Assembly (NCBI GenBank): GCA_026195755.1
Contig: JAPHRL010000139.1
Location: 1 to 8,705 of the forward strand
Source of the DNA: Kangiella sp.
Lineage (GTDB): Bacteria > Pseudomonadota > Gammaproteobacteria > Enterobacterales > Kangiellaceae
Direction of reading: 5' to 3'
Length of the DNA stretch: 8,705 nucleotides
This document shows, in pieces, positions 1 to 6,291 of this stretch (within the stretch, counting starts at the first letter, position 1; each line of letters begins with the position of its first letter). The position numbers and the translations under genes are program-made. Below the pieces are notes generated by a model, which saw nothing but the letters and a program-made list of their open reading frames with translations, ran no database searches and had not been told where the DNA came from.

Positions 1-400
1 GAAAAACTACCCCAATGTGTATCTTGCAAGCCCAGAAGAGCAAAGTTTGCTACCTTTCATGGCCACTGCCGACTTGATGATTAGCGAAACCTCATCCGCC
101 TTGTTTGAGTTTATGGCATTAAACAAACCCGTGATTGTCGGACATTTCCTGAAGTTACGCGTTGGCTATTGGGGCTTCTTAAAATATCGCTTACAAAAAC
201 GACTATCCGATGACTATCGATTGTTTAAAGAGATTGGCACCAACATCAACCATTACCATGAATTGAAAGAGGCCGTTGAAAACAACCTGCGCAACCCCAA
301 ACTCTTTGAACAGCAACGCCTTAAGTATATTGAACAAATTGTCGGCACTGTTGATGGGCATTGCTCAAAGCGTGTAGCCAAGTTTTTGCTTAACAACTAA
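1..400 (+). CDS. CDP-glycerol glycerophosphotransferase family protein (C-terminal part, 5' end outside window)
   Basis: The reading frame is open from the first full codon at base 2, so the 132 visible residues are the C-terminal end of a longer protein and the GTG at 17 need not be a start. The visible part has the signature of the C-terminal half of the Glyphos_transf (TagB/TagF-like) fold: a stretch reading LLPFMATADLMISETSSALF, then EFMALNKPVI. This matches the conserved 'ADLLISDTSS..FEF..L.KPVI' nucleotide-binding segment. Members transfer glycerol phosphate from CDP-glycerol to a glycan or lipid acceptor at the cytoplasmic face of the inner membrane. The next gene, 18 bases downstream, looks like the enzyme that makes CDP-glycerol, which strongly supports the assignment. 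The acceptor is unknown; LPS core or capsule is inferred from the neighbouring WaaE-like glycosyltransferase. A different GT-B transferase with a similar C-terminal motif cannot be fully excluded because the N-terminal half is missing. Confidence 0.75.
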   Translation, partial: KNYPNVYLASPEEQSLLPFMATADLMISETSSALFEFMALNKPVIVGHFLKLRVGYWGFLKYRLQKRLSDDYRLFKEIGTNINHYHELKEAVENNLRNPKLFEQQRLKYIEQIVGTVDGHCSKRVAKFLLNN

Positions 401-418
401 TCACTAATAAGGATACCC

Positions 419-817
419 ATGCGCGTTATAACCTTCGGTACTTTTGATGTTTTCCACGTTGGACACGTCAATATTCTTGAACGCGCTCGCGCTATGGGCA
501 CCGAACTTTACGTCGGTGTGTCTTCCGATCAGCTTAATTTCGAAAAGAAAGGCCGCTATCCGATTTATTCGGAAGAAGATCGCATGCACATCTTGAGCGC
601 GTTAACCTGTGTTGATTTTACATTTGTTGAAGAGTCACTGGAAAAGAAAGCTGAATACATTCAGAAGTATCAAGCAGACCTTCTGGTCATGGGCGATGAC
701 TGGCAGGGGAAATTTGATGAGATGAAACAGTTCTGCGAAGTGAAGTATCTTCCGCGCACACCATCTATTTCCACCACTGAGATTATCGAAGTGGTTCGCC
801 ATACTCCTCATAAATAA
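419..817 (+). CDS. tagD: Glycerol-3-phosphate cytidylyltransferase (TagD-like)
   Basis: The 132-residue protein has the usual length of TagD, which forms CDP-glycerol from CTP and sn-glycerol 3-phosphate in the cytoplasm. The N-terminal nucleotidyltransferase motif GTFDVFHVGH (residues 7-16) carries the HxGH signature at 13-16. VMGDDWQGKFD (90-100) matches the TagD hallmark that separates this enzyme from the related phosphopantetheine adenylyltransferase (CoaD). RTPSISTT (113-120) corresponds to the family RTxGISTT nucleotide-binding motif, with Ser116 where Gly is usual. An AAGGA ribosome binding site at 409-413 sits five bases before the ATG. The gene lies between a CDP-glycerol-dependent transferase (18-base gap) and a glycosyltransferase (13-base gap), so all three probably act in one surface glycan pathway. 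Glycerol 3-phosphate as substrate is inferred from family and neighbours; another alcohol phosphate is possible. Confidence 0.85.
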   Translation: MRVITFGTFDVFHVGHVNILERARAMGTELYVGVSSDQLNFEKKGRYPIYSEEDRMHILSALTCVDFTFVEESLEKKAEYIQKYQADLLVMGDDWQGKFDEMKQFCEVKYLPRTPSISTTEIIEVVRHTPHK

Positions 818-834
818 TGGGTGCCAAACTATGA
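817..834 (+). other. Five-codon mini-ORF linking two genes by stop/start overlaps
   Basis: The TAA stop of the cytidylyltransferase (815-817) shares its last A with an ATG at 817-819. This opens a mini-ORF encoding MGAKL that ends with TGA at 832-834. That TGA overlaps the ATG at 831 of the glycosyltransferase (ATGA). The arrangement is seen directly; a role in translational coupling or reinitiation is an inference and it may be chance. Confidence 0.35.
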
Positions 835-858
835 GCCAAACTATGGGCCCGACTATGA
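823..858 (+). repeat. Three tandem 12-bp units spanning the glycosyltransferase start
   Basis: Three adjacent units read GCCAAACTATGA (823-834), GCCAAACTATGG (835-846) and GCCCGACTATGA (847-858). Units 1 and 2 differ at one base; units 1 and 3 at two. Each contributes an ATG in the glycosyltransferase frame (831, 843, 855), giving the N-terminal pattern MSQT-MGPT-MNKN. The 12-base period preserves frame, so the array could expand or contract by slippage without breaking the gene. Confidence 0.85.
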
Positions 859-1646
859 ACAAAAATTTGAGCGAAAAAATCCCTGTCAGCGTTTTTATTG
901 TTGCGCAGAATGAAGAGCAACATATCGCGCGAGTCCTAACAAGTTGTCAAGAGTTTGATGAGGTTATTGTTGTTGATAGTGGAAGCACTGATGACACTAA
1001 AAAAATTGCTGAGTCTTTAGGCGCCAAAGTTCTTCATAACGATTGGCCAGGTTATGCCAAACAAAAGCAATATGCCATGTCGCTGTGTAAACACGATTGG
1101 GTGCTGAACCTTGATGCCGACGAAGAGTTGACCCCTGAGTTCATTCAAGCGGCAAAAAACTTTATTCAGCAATCAGAATTTGTTGCATTAAAATGTCGTC
1201 GTAATGATTGGTTTATAGGCAAGTTTTTCCCAACATCAATAAGGCTTCCCACCAACACCCGCTTATTTAAAAAAGATTATGTCCAATATTACCTTGATAA
1301 CCTGGTGCATGAAGGCCCTGAAATAAAAGGAAAAATCAAACATACTTCAGTCGCTTTCAAACACTACGGCTATGCTGATATTGAAACCTTAAGCAAAAAG
1401 TACGAATACTATTCAACGCTAAAAGCCCAGGAAAAATTTAACAAAGGCAAAAAGCCTTCGCGCTTAAAACTTCTTCTGGTAGCGCCATTAGAGTTTATCC
1501 GCGTTTACCTTATTTATCGTTACTGTTTCGCCGGCTTGCGCGGTTTTATTTTTGCCAAGCTATCAGCGCACTATGCATTTTTAAAAGAGTCGAAACTCTA
1601 TTCTTATCACCGCTCTCATAATCATTCTGAGAAAAAAGATTCTTAA
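831..1646 (+). CDS. Family 2 glycosyltransferase, WaaE/KdtX-like (LPS core type)
   Basis: Counted from the ATG at 831, this is a 271-residue GT-A enzyme that would add a sugar to a lipid-linked glycan at the inner face of the inner membrane. The nucleotide-sugar site starts with VSVFIVAQNEE (19-29) and VDSGSTDDT (48-56). The metal-binding DxD motif is DAD at 95-97 in LNLDADEEL. The downstream VHEGPEIKG segment (159-167) and the YEYYSTLKA segment (191-199) resemble the WaaE/KdtX subfamily, which glucosylates the inner-core heptose in some enterobacteria. A hydrophobic, basic C-terminal stretch (about 215-250) probably touches the membrane. ATGs at 831, 843 and 855 are all in frame; only a weak GGTG element (820-823) precedes the first, and conserved sequence begins near residue 17, so the true start is uncertain. 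Local G+C is low (20 of 60 and 21 of 60 bases in two rows counted). The donor and acceptor are unknown. Confidence 0.85.
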   Translation: MSQTMGPTMNKNLSEKIPVSVFIVAQNEEQHIARVLTSCQEFDEVIVVDSGSTDDTKKIAESLGAKVLHNDWPGYAKQKQYAMSLCKHDWVLNLDADEELTPEFIQAAKNFIQQSEFVALKCRRNDWFIGKFFPTSIRLPTNTRLFKKDYVQYYLDNLVHEGPEIKGKIKHTSVAFKHYGYADIETLSKKYEYYSTLKAQEKFNKGKKPSRLKLLLVAPLEFIRVYLIYRYCFAGLRGFIFAKLSAHYAFLKESKLYSYHRSHNHSEKKDS

Positions 1647-1658
1647 AAGGTTGAACAA

Positions 1659-3704
1659 ATGACTAACCCTTTACTTAATATCACTGGCCTGCCGGCCTTT
1701 TCTAAAATTCAGCCTTCGCACATGCAGCAGGCGATTAAAGCCATTATTGATGACAGTCGCCGTCAAATTAATAAACTTATCGATTCACTTGATAAAGACT
1801 CGGTGACCTGGGAAAACTTTGTGGTGCCGATGGAAGAAATTGGTGATCGTCTTGATCATGCCTGGTCACCGATTAGCCATATGCAGGCGACTGTTAATTC
1901 GCCAGAGATTCGCGACGCTTACAACAGTTGCTTACCTTTGTTATCAGAATACGGTACTGAAATGGGCCAGCACCAAGGTCTTTATCAAACCATTCATAAT
2001 TTGAATGATAAAGCTGATGATTTAAAGCTTGATAAAGTGCAGCGTAAAATCCTGAAAGATGACTTGCGAGACTTTAAATTGTCCGGTGTCGCTTTACCTA
2101 AAGACAAACAGCAACGCTACGGAAAAATTCAATTGCGTCTTTCGGAACTGACTTCTAAGTTTGAGCAAAACATCTTGGATGCGACCATGGCCTGGCATAA
2201 AGATTTTTCTGATGCCTCAGCATTGGATGGGCTTCCTGAGTCGGCTATAGAAGCCGCACAACAAACAGCCAAAGCCGCAGAAATTGATGGTTATCGGATC
2301 ACGCTAGATTTTCCTTCTTATTTGCCCATCATGATGCATGCTAATGATCGTGAATTGCGCAAAGAAGTTTATACCGCCTTTTCTACGCGCGCCTCAGACC
2401 AGGGTCCTAATGCTGGAGAGTTTGATAACTCTGCCTTAATGCCGGAAATATTAGCCTTGCGGCAGGAACTGGCGGAGCTATTAGATTTTGATAACTACGC
2501 CGAATTGTCGCTGGCCACTAAAATGGCTAAAGACCCAGCGCAGGTTATTGAGTTCCTGCAAGACCTTGCCGACAAATCACACCCGCAAGCGCAATCCGAG
2601 TTAGCCGAACTCTCTCAATACGCCAAAGACAAGCACGGCGTAGAGCAACTGGAAGCCTGGGATATTGCCTATTACAGTGAAAAACTGCGAATGGAAAAAT
2701 ACAGCATCTCGCAAGAAGAGTTGCGCCCCTGGTTTCCTGAGCCACAAGTAATCAAAGGCTTGTTTGGTATTACCGGGCAATTGTTCAACATTCGCTTTGA
2801 ACAGCGCGATGATGTGGATATCTGGCACCCCGATGTACGTTTCTATGATATTTATAATGCCGACAATCAGCATATTGCCAGCTTCTACTTTGATCTTTAC
2901 GCCCGCAAGAATAAACGCGGCGGTGCCTGGATGGCAGACTGTATTGGCCGTCGTCGTACTCATGATGGCATTCAAAAACCGGTTGCTTTCCTGACTTGTA
3001 ATTTCAACGGTCCGGTCGGCACCAAACCTGCATTATTTACCCATGATGAAGTGACCACCCTGTTCCATGAATTTGGTCATGGCCTGCATCATATGCTCAC
3101 TCAGATCGAATATGCCTCTGTATCAGGTATTAACGGTGTGCCGTGGGATGCGGTTGAGCTACCCAGCCAGTTCCTGGAAAACTTCTGCTGGGTTAAAGAA
3201 GGACTCGACAAGATCGCCAAGCATTACGAGACCGGTGAAGGTCTGCCTGCTGACAAACTCGAAAAACTGTTAGCCGCTAAAAACTTCCAATCAGCAATGC
3301 AGATGGTGCGTCAGCTAGAGTTCTCACTGTTCGATTTTGAAATCCACACGGAACTAGACTTGTCTCAAGACAACCCAATTCAGCATGCGCTGGATGAAGT
3401 ACGCAAAAGAGTGTCAGTGATAAAAGCACCAGCCTTTAACCGCTTCCAGCATAGCTTCAGTCATATTTTTGCAGGTGGTTACGCGGCAGGGTACTATAGC
3501 TATAAATGGGCTGAAGTTCTTTCCGCCGATGCTTTCTCGCGCTTCGAAGAAGAAGGCATCTTCAACCCGCAAGTGGGTCAGGACTTCTTGCACCACATAC
3601 TGGAGAAAGGCGGTTCCGAAGAGCCCGCTGATTTGTTCAAAGCCTTCCGCGGGCGCGAACCTTCAGTTGAGCCTTTATTGAAGCACTCAGGAATAGGTAT
3701 TTAA
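1659..3704 (+). CDS. prlC: Oligopeptidase A, M3 family zinc metallopeptidase
   Basis: This 681-residue protein matches E. coli oligopeptidase A (680 residues) from its MTNPLL N-terminus to its C-terminal GREP segment. The enzyme is a cytoplasmic zinc endopeptidase that degrades short peptides, including cleaved signal peptides. The zinc site is HEFGH at 470-474, with Glu471 as catalytic base. The third ligand is most likely Glu500 in the VELPSQ segment, by alignment to Glu502 of thimet oligopeptidase. The substrate-binding His/Tyr segment near the C-terminus is present (His602, Tyr608, Tyr612, Tyr613 and Tyr615). AAAAGG at 1645-1650 lies eight bases before the ATG, giving a clear start. The gene follows the glycosyltransferase after 12 bases and overlaps the kinase start by one base. 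In E. coli the neighbour is rsmJ, so a sugar kinase partner here is a different arrangement. All recognisable catalytic parts are intact. Confidence 0.97.
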   Translation: MTNPLLNITGLPAFSKIQPSHMQQAIKAIIDDSRRQINKLIDSLDKDSVTWENFVVPMEEIGDRLDHAWSPISHMQATVNSPEIRDAYNSCLPLLSEYGTEMGQHQGLYQTIHNLNDKADDLKLDKVQRKILKDDLRDFKLSGVALPKDKQQRYGKIQLRLSELTSKFEQNILDATMAWHKDFSDASALDGLPESAIEAAQQTAKAAEIDGYRITLDFPSYLPIMMHANDRELRKEVYTAFSTRASDQGPNAGEFDNSALMPEILALRQELAELLDFDNYAELSLATKMAKDPAQVIEFLQDLADKSHPQAQSELAELSQYAKDKHGVEQLEAWDIAYYSEKLRMEKYSISQEELRPWFPEPQVIKGLFGITGQLFNIRFEQRDDVDIWHPDVRFYDIYNADNQHIASFYFDLYARKNKRGGAWMADCIGRRRTHDGIQKPVAFLTCNFNGPVGTKPALFTHDEVTTLFHEFGHGLHHMLTQIEYASVSGINGVPWDAVELPSQFLENFCWVKEGLDKIAKHYETGEGLPADKLEKLLAAKNFQSAMQMVRQLEFSLFDFEIHTELDLSQDNPIQHALDEVRKRVSVIKAPAFNRFQHSFSHIFAGGYAAGYYSYKWAEVLSADAFSRFEEEGIFNPQVGQDFLHHILEKGGSEEPADLFKAFRGREPSVEPLLKHSGIGI

Positions 3705-5245
3705 TGGACAACAAGACCCTGCTCGCCATCGACAATGGTACGCAAAGCCTGCGTGCCATTCTGTTTGATTTGCAGGGTCAGATTATTGCCAAGGCACAAA
3801 TTCCTCTCGACTACTACAGTGACCAGCCGGGTTGGTCAGAACAGGACCCGCAAGTCTTCTGGAATACCCTGTGCCGTGCTTGCCGAAAACTGGAACAACA
3901 GCCCAACGTCGAACTATCCACTATTCAGGCCATATCGGTTACCACTCTGCGCAACACCGTCGTAAACCTTGATCAAGATGGTGAGCCATTACGCCCCGCC
4001 ATTATCTGGACCGATCAACGTGAACTGGAAACTATCAAGCCCTTAACAGGTTTCTGGCCTTATCTGTTTAAGCTGGTTGGCGTTAGCGACACCATTAAAA
4101 ACTTCCAATCTCGCTGTCAGGCCGCTTGGATTGCCCATCATCAGCCGGATATCTGGCGCAAAACCGATAAATATCTGATGCTGTCGGGTTATCTGAATTA
4201 CAAACTGACCGGCGAGTTTAAAGACTCTGTAGCCTCACAAGTCGGTTATATCCCCTTTGATTACAAACACCATCACTGGGCATCAGACAAAAGCTGGAAG
4301 TGGCAGATTGCCCCGTTCAAACGCCAGATGCTACCCGAACTGGTAAAACCCGGAGAACTGATTGGTCAAATCAGCCAAAGTGCCAGTGAAGCGACCGGCC
4401 TGCCACAAGGTCTGCCCGTTATCGCCTCCGGTGCCGACAAAGCCACCGAAGTGTTAGGTAGCGGCTGTATCGAAGATCATCAAGCCTGTCTAAGCTATGG
4501 CACCACCGCCACCATTAACGTCACCAGTCATCGCTATATCGAGCCTTTACGCTTCATTCCACCTTATCCATCTACCGTTTCTGATGCCTACACCATCGAA
4601 TATCAAATCTACCGCGGCTACTGGATGGTCAGCTGGTTCAAAGAACAATTTGGCCACCGCGAACAGGATCTGTCAGTAGAGATGGGTATTTCAGCCGAAC
4701 AGCTGCTTGATCAAGCCATCGCGCAAATACCGCCCGGCTCGGATGGACTGATGCTGCAACCCTACTGGTCACCCGGCGTCAAAGTACCGGGACCGGAAGC
4801 ACGTGGAGCTATTATCGGTTTTCATGATGGCCACACTCGCGCTCACGTTTATCGTGCGATTTTGGAAGGCATAGCTTACGGACTAAAAGACGGAAAAGAA
4901 TCGATTCAACTCAGAACCAAGCATCCGATCGATCAACTGATGGTCTCCGGAGGCGGCTCACAAAGCGACGTCGCCATGCAGCTCACCGCTGACATCTTCA
5001 ACCTTCCCGCGACACGTCCACACACCTTCGAAACCTCAGCGCTCGGCGCAGCCATCAACGCCGCAGTTGGTATCGGAATCTTTGAAAATTATCAAGACGC
5101 CGTTAAAGCCATGTGCCACAAAGGAGAAACCTTCCAACCAATCCCACAAAACGTCAAACGCTATCAGGAACTTTACGAAAAGGTTTACAAGAAAATGTAT
5201 CAACGACTGAAACCGATTTATCAGTCGTTGAGAAAGATGGGGTGA
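3704..5245 (+). CDS. FGGY-family carbohydrate kinase, substrate unknown
   Basis: This 513-residue protein has the full two-domain FGGY layout and the usual family length (about 480-550). These kinases phosphorylate sugars or polyols with ATP in the cytoplasm. Visible motifs are the N-terminal phosphate loop IDNGTQSLR (9-17), PGWSEQDP (42-49), IIWTDQR (100-106), the presumed catalytic base Asp245 in SGADKATE, the second phosphate motif LSYGTT (263-268) and the C-terminal ATP-binding MVSGGGSQSD (413-422). It resembles the uncharacterised YgcE-like branch more than classical glycerol kinase or xylulokinase, but that placement is from memory. Its ATG shares the last A of the prlC stop (TAATG), implying translational coupling. 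Given the CDP-glycerol genes upstream, glycerol is a tempting substrate but nothing in the motifs proves it. Parts of the gene are clearly richer in G+C (39 of 60 bases at 4381-4440) than the glycosyltransferase upstream. An 11-bp inverted repeat sits in its last codons. Confidence 0.93.
   Translation: MDNKTLLAIDNGTQSLRAILFDLQGQIIAKAQIPLDYYSDQPGWSEQDPQVFWNTLCRACRKLEQQPNVELSTIQAISVTTLRNTVVNLDQDGEPLRPAIIWTDQRELETIKPLTGFWPYLFKLVGVSDTIKNFQSRCQAAWIAHHQPDIWRKTDKYLMLSGYLNYKLTGEFKDSVASQVGYIPFDYKHHHWASDKSWKWQIAPFKRQMLPELVKPGELIGQISQSASEATGLPQGLPVIASGADKATEVLGSGCIEDHQACLSYGTTATINVTSHRYIEPLRFIPPYPSTVSDAYTIEYQIYRGYWMVSWFKEQFGHREQDLSVEMGISAEQLLDQAIAQIPPGSDGLMLQPYWSPGVKVPGPEARGAIIGFHDGHTRAHVYRAILEGIAYGLKDGKESIQLRTKHPIDQLMVSGGGSQSDVAMQLTADIFNLPATRPHTFETSALGAAINAAVGIGIFENYQDAVKAMCHKGETFQPIPQNVKRYQELYEKVYKKMYQRLKPIYQSLRKMG
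5200..5231. repeat. Perfect 11-bp inverted repeat (hairpin) in the 3' end of the kinase gene
   Basis: TCAACGACTGA (5200-5210) and TCAGTCGTTGA (5221-5231) are exact reverse complements around a 10-base loop. The repeat ends 14 bases before the last base of the kinase stop codon. On the plus strand no T-run follows. On the minus strand the bases after the stem read ATACATTTTCTTG, a weak T-rich tract, so it could at best be an imperfect terminator for the leftward operon. The inverted repeat is certain; any function is inferred. Confidence 0.55.
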
Positions 5246-5337
5246 TTACTTGCAATATGCTTTGTTTATTAAAGCCCATTACACACTGCCGTTAATTTTA
5301 GCTTCAATTATCTTAAGATACAGCCAATTAAAAGAAA
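5246..5337. other. Convergent intergenic gap, AT-rich
   Basis: This 92-base gap separates the ends of the rightward and leftward operons. It contains a 12-bp palindrome TATCTTAAGATA (5309-5320) with no loop, and a weak 5-bp stem GCTTT/AAAGC (5259-5263 with 5271-5275) that has no T-tract. I see no convincing intrinsic terminator, promoter or small gene here. Confidence 0.6.
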
Positions 5338-5649
5338 CTAACCATACACATCATACAGACTAACGCATATACAAATAGCCATTATCCATAATGTAAACTT
5401 AACTCTCTTAACGTACTTAAAATCTTCTGGGTTAAGCTCTTCTTTGTATAAGCCAGCCATCACAAATTCCAAAGTGAAGTTAACCTTTCTGACGTCGCTT
5501 TTATTTTTACTTTCTATAAAATAATGACGATATACTTTGGGGTATTTACTATAAATTTGATGAATTAGTGAGCTTGAAGTTATTTTATTTAGAATTATTG
5601 CAACTATTACCAGGCCTGGCGTTATTAAAAAGGGCTGTAATGCTTCCAT
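5338..5649 (-). CDS. Small two-helix membrane protein, unknown function
   Basis: I do not recognise this 103-residue protein with confidence. It has a hydrophobic segment at residues 6-22, a polar, basic middle (about 30-83) with several Tyr and Lys, and a second hydrophobic segment at 85-99 with Cys93 and Cys95. It should therefore be an inner membrane protein with both ends on the same side. The layout, including a basic FKYVKRVKF stretch before helix 2, recalls UspB-like small membrane proteins, but the resemblance is weak. Its ATG (5649) begins one base after the tetR stop (TAA-C-ATG), which is the main argument that it is real and co-translated with the regulator. A weak GAGAG element precedes the start. 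By hand count, bases 5341-5640 hold 95 G+C of 300 (about 32 %), lower than the other genes sampled, which may reflect recent acquisition or simply membrane-protein codon bias. Confidence 0.7.
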   Translation of the reverse strand: MEALQPFLITPGLVIVAIILNKITSSSLIHQIYSKYPKVYRHYFIESKNKSDVRKVNFTLEFVMAGLYKEELNPEDFKYVKRVKFTLWIMAICICVSLYDVYG

Positions 5650-5650
5650 G

Positions 5651-6259
5651 TTAAGCTCTCAATGTTTTCACATAGTCCTGCAAGCATTTGCCTGCTTCAT
5701 CAAATGCCTGATCACTCATATAGCACTTACATTGGCCGATGATGCCTTCGATGGTGGCGATGAGGAAGCGGGCGATGTTATGAGGATTCACGTCTTTTCT
5801 GATGAGCCCTGTTTGCTGGCCACGTTCGAAAGTTTCCGCCAGCGCCTCGTACCAGATTTCCCAGATGGCAACTATGCGCACACGGAATGACTCATCAAGC
5901 GGTGACATTTCATGTGTCAGATTATTCAGAGGGCAACCGGTATGCAATTCGTTAATATTAATCTCTTCTCGTGAATCATTCATCATTTTAATCAGATCAG
6001 TAATTGGATCTTTAACCTGCTTCAATGGCTCAATCCAGCGCTCATGAATCCACGGTTTTAATACTTCATCAATTACTGCGTGCCCCAATTCTTTTTTGCT
6101 TTTGAAATGATGATAAAAAGCACCTTTGGTAAAGCCAGTTTTCTTCAATACTTCATCCACACGCAATCCCTGGTAGCCTTTTAATAGAATTTCTTCAAAG
6201 GCCACCTGCAAAATATTTTGCCGGGTTGCATCAGGATTTCTTACAGCTGCTTTACTCAT
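5651..6259 (-). CDS. TetR/AcrR-family transcriptional repressor
   Basis: From the chosen ATG at 6259 the protein has 202 residues, typical of TetR regulators, which bind operators as dimers and release DNA on ligand binding. The N-terminal DNA-binding domain covers about residues 11-58, with the helix-turn-helix near 34-53 and the family signature GFTKGAFYHHFKSKKEL at 42-58. The C-terminal ligand domain contains a GCPLNNL segment and an EGIIGQCK segment, a pattern seen in AcuR-like TetR proteins. The frame extends upstream to an ATG at 6277 and a GTG at 6280, but only the ATG at 6259 has a good ribosome binding site. It follows the LolA-like gene after 32 bases and is followed after one base by the small membrane protein. 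The obvious target is its own exporter operon, by analogy with other TetR-exporter pairs; the operator would lie outside the window. The ligand is unknown. Confidence 0.93.
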   Translation of the reverse strand: MSKAAVRNPDATRQNILQVAFEEILLKGYQGLRVDEVLKKTGFTKGAFYHHFKSKKELGHAVIDEVLKPWIHERWIEPLKQVKDPITDLIKMMNDSREEININELHTGCPLNNLTHEMSPLDESFRVRIVAIWEIWYEALAETFERGQQTGLIRKDVNPHNIARFLIATIEGIIGQCKCYMSDQAFDEAGKCLQDYVKTLRA

Positions 6260-6266
6260 TGAGTTA

Positions 6267-6272
6267 CCTTTT
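6267..6272 (-). promoter_or_regulatory. Ribosome binding site deciding the tetR start
   Basis: AAAAGG on the minus strand lies seven bases before the ATG at 6259. The alternative starts at 6277 and 6280 have no purine-rich element at a suitable distance, so the shorter 202-residue protein is preferred. Confidence 0.75.
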
Positions 6273-6291
6273 ACCATCACTAGTTTATTGC

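Noticed and set aside
17..19. GTG as the true start of the first gene
   Set aside because: The same frame is open upstream to the window edge and the protein family is much longer, so the gene is truncated by the window rather than starting here.
404..589. Minus-strand 61-codon frame opposite the cytidylyltransferase
   Set aside because: It overlaps a well-supported gene and has no recognisable features.
419..817. Phosphopantetheine adenylyltransferase (CoaD), which often neighbours KdtX-type genes
   Set aside because: The protein is shorter than CoaD (about 160 residues) and carries the TagD-type MGDDWQGKFD motif instead of CoaD motifs.
2601..2975. 124-codon open frame on the minus strand
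   Set aside because: It lies wholly opposite prlC, whose frame is strongly conserved, and its translation shows no recognisable domain; it is a shadow.
5259..5275. Short stem GCTTT/AAAGC in the convergent gap as a terminator
   Set aside because: The stem is only five base pairs, poor in G+C, and is not followed by a T-tract in either direction.
5309..5320. Palindrome TATCTTAAGATA as an operator or attachment site
   Set aside because: It is between two gene ends with no promoter nearby, has no loop or second copy in the window, and such AT-rich palindromes arise readily by chance.
6260..6291. TetR operator in the gap before tetR
   Set aside because: The 32-base gap shows no clear inverted repeat and holds mainly the ribosome binding site.
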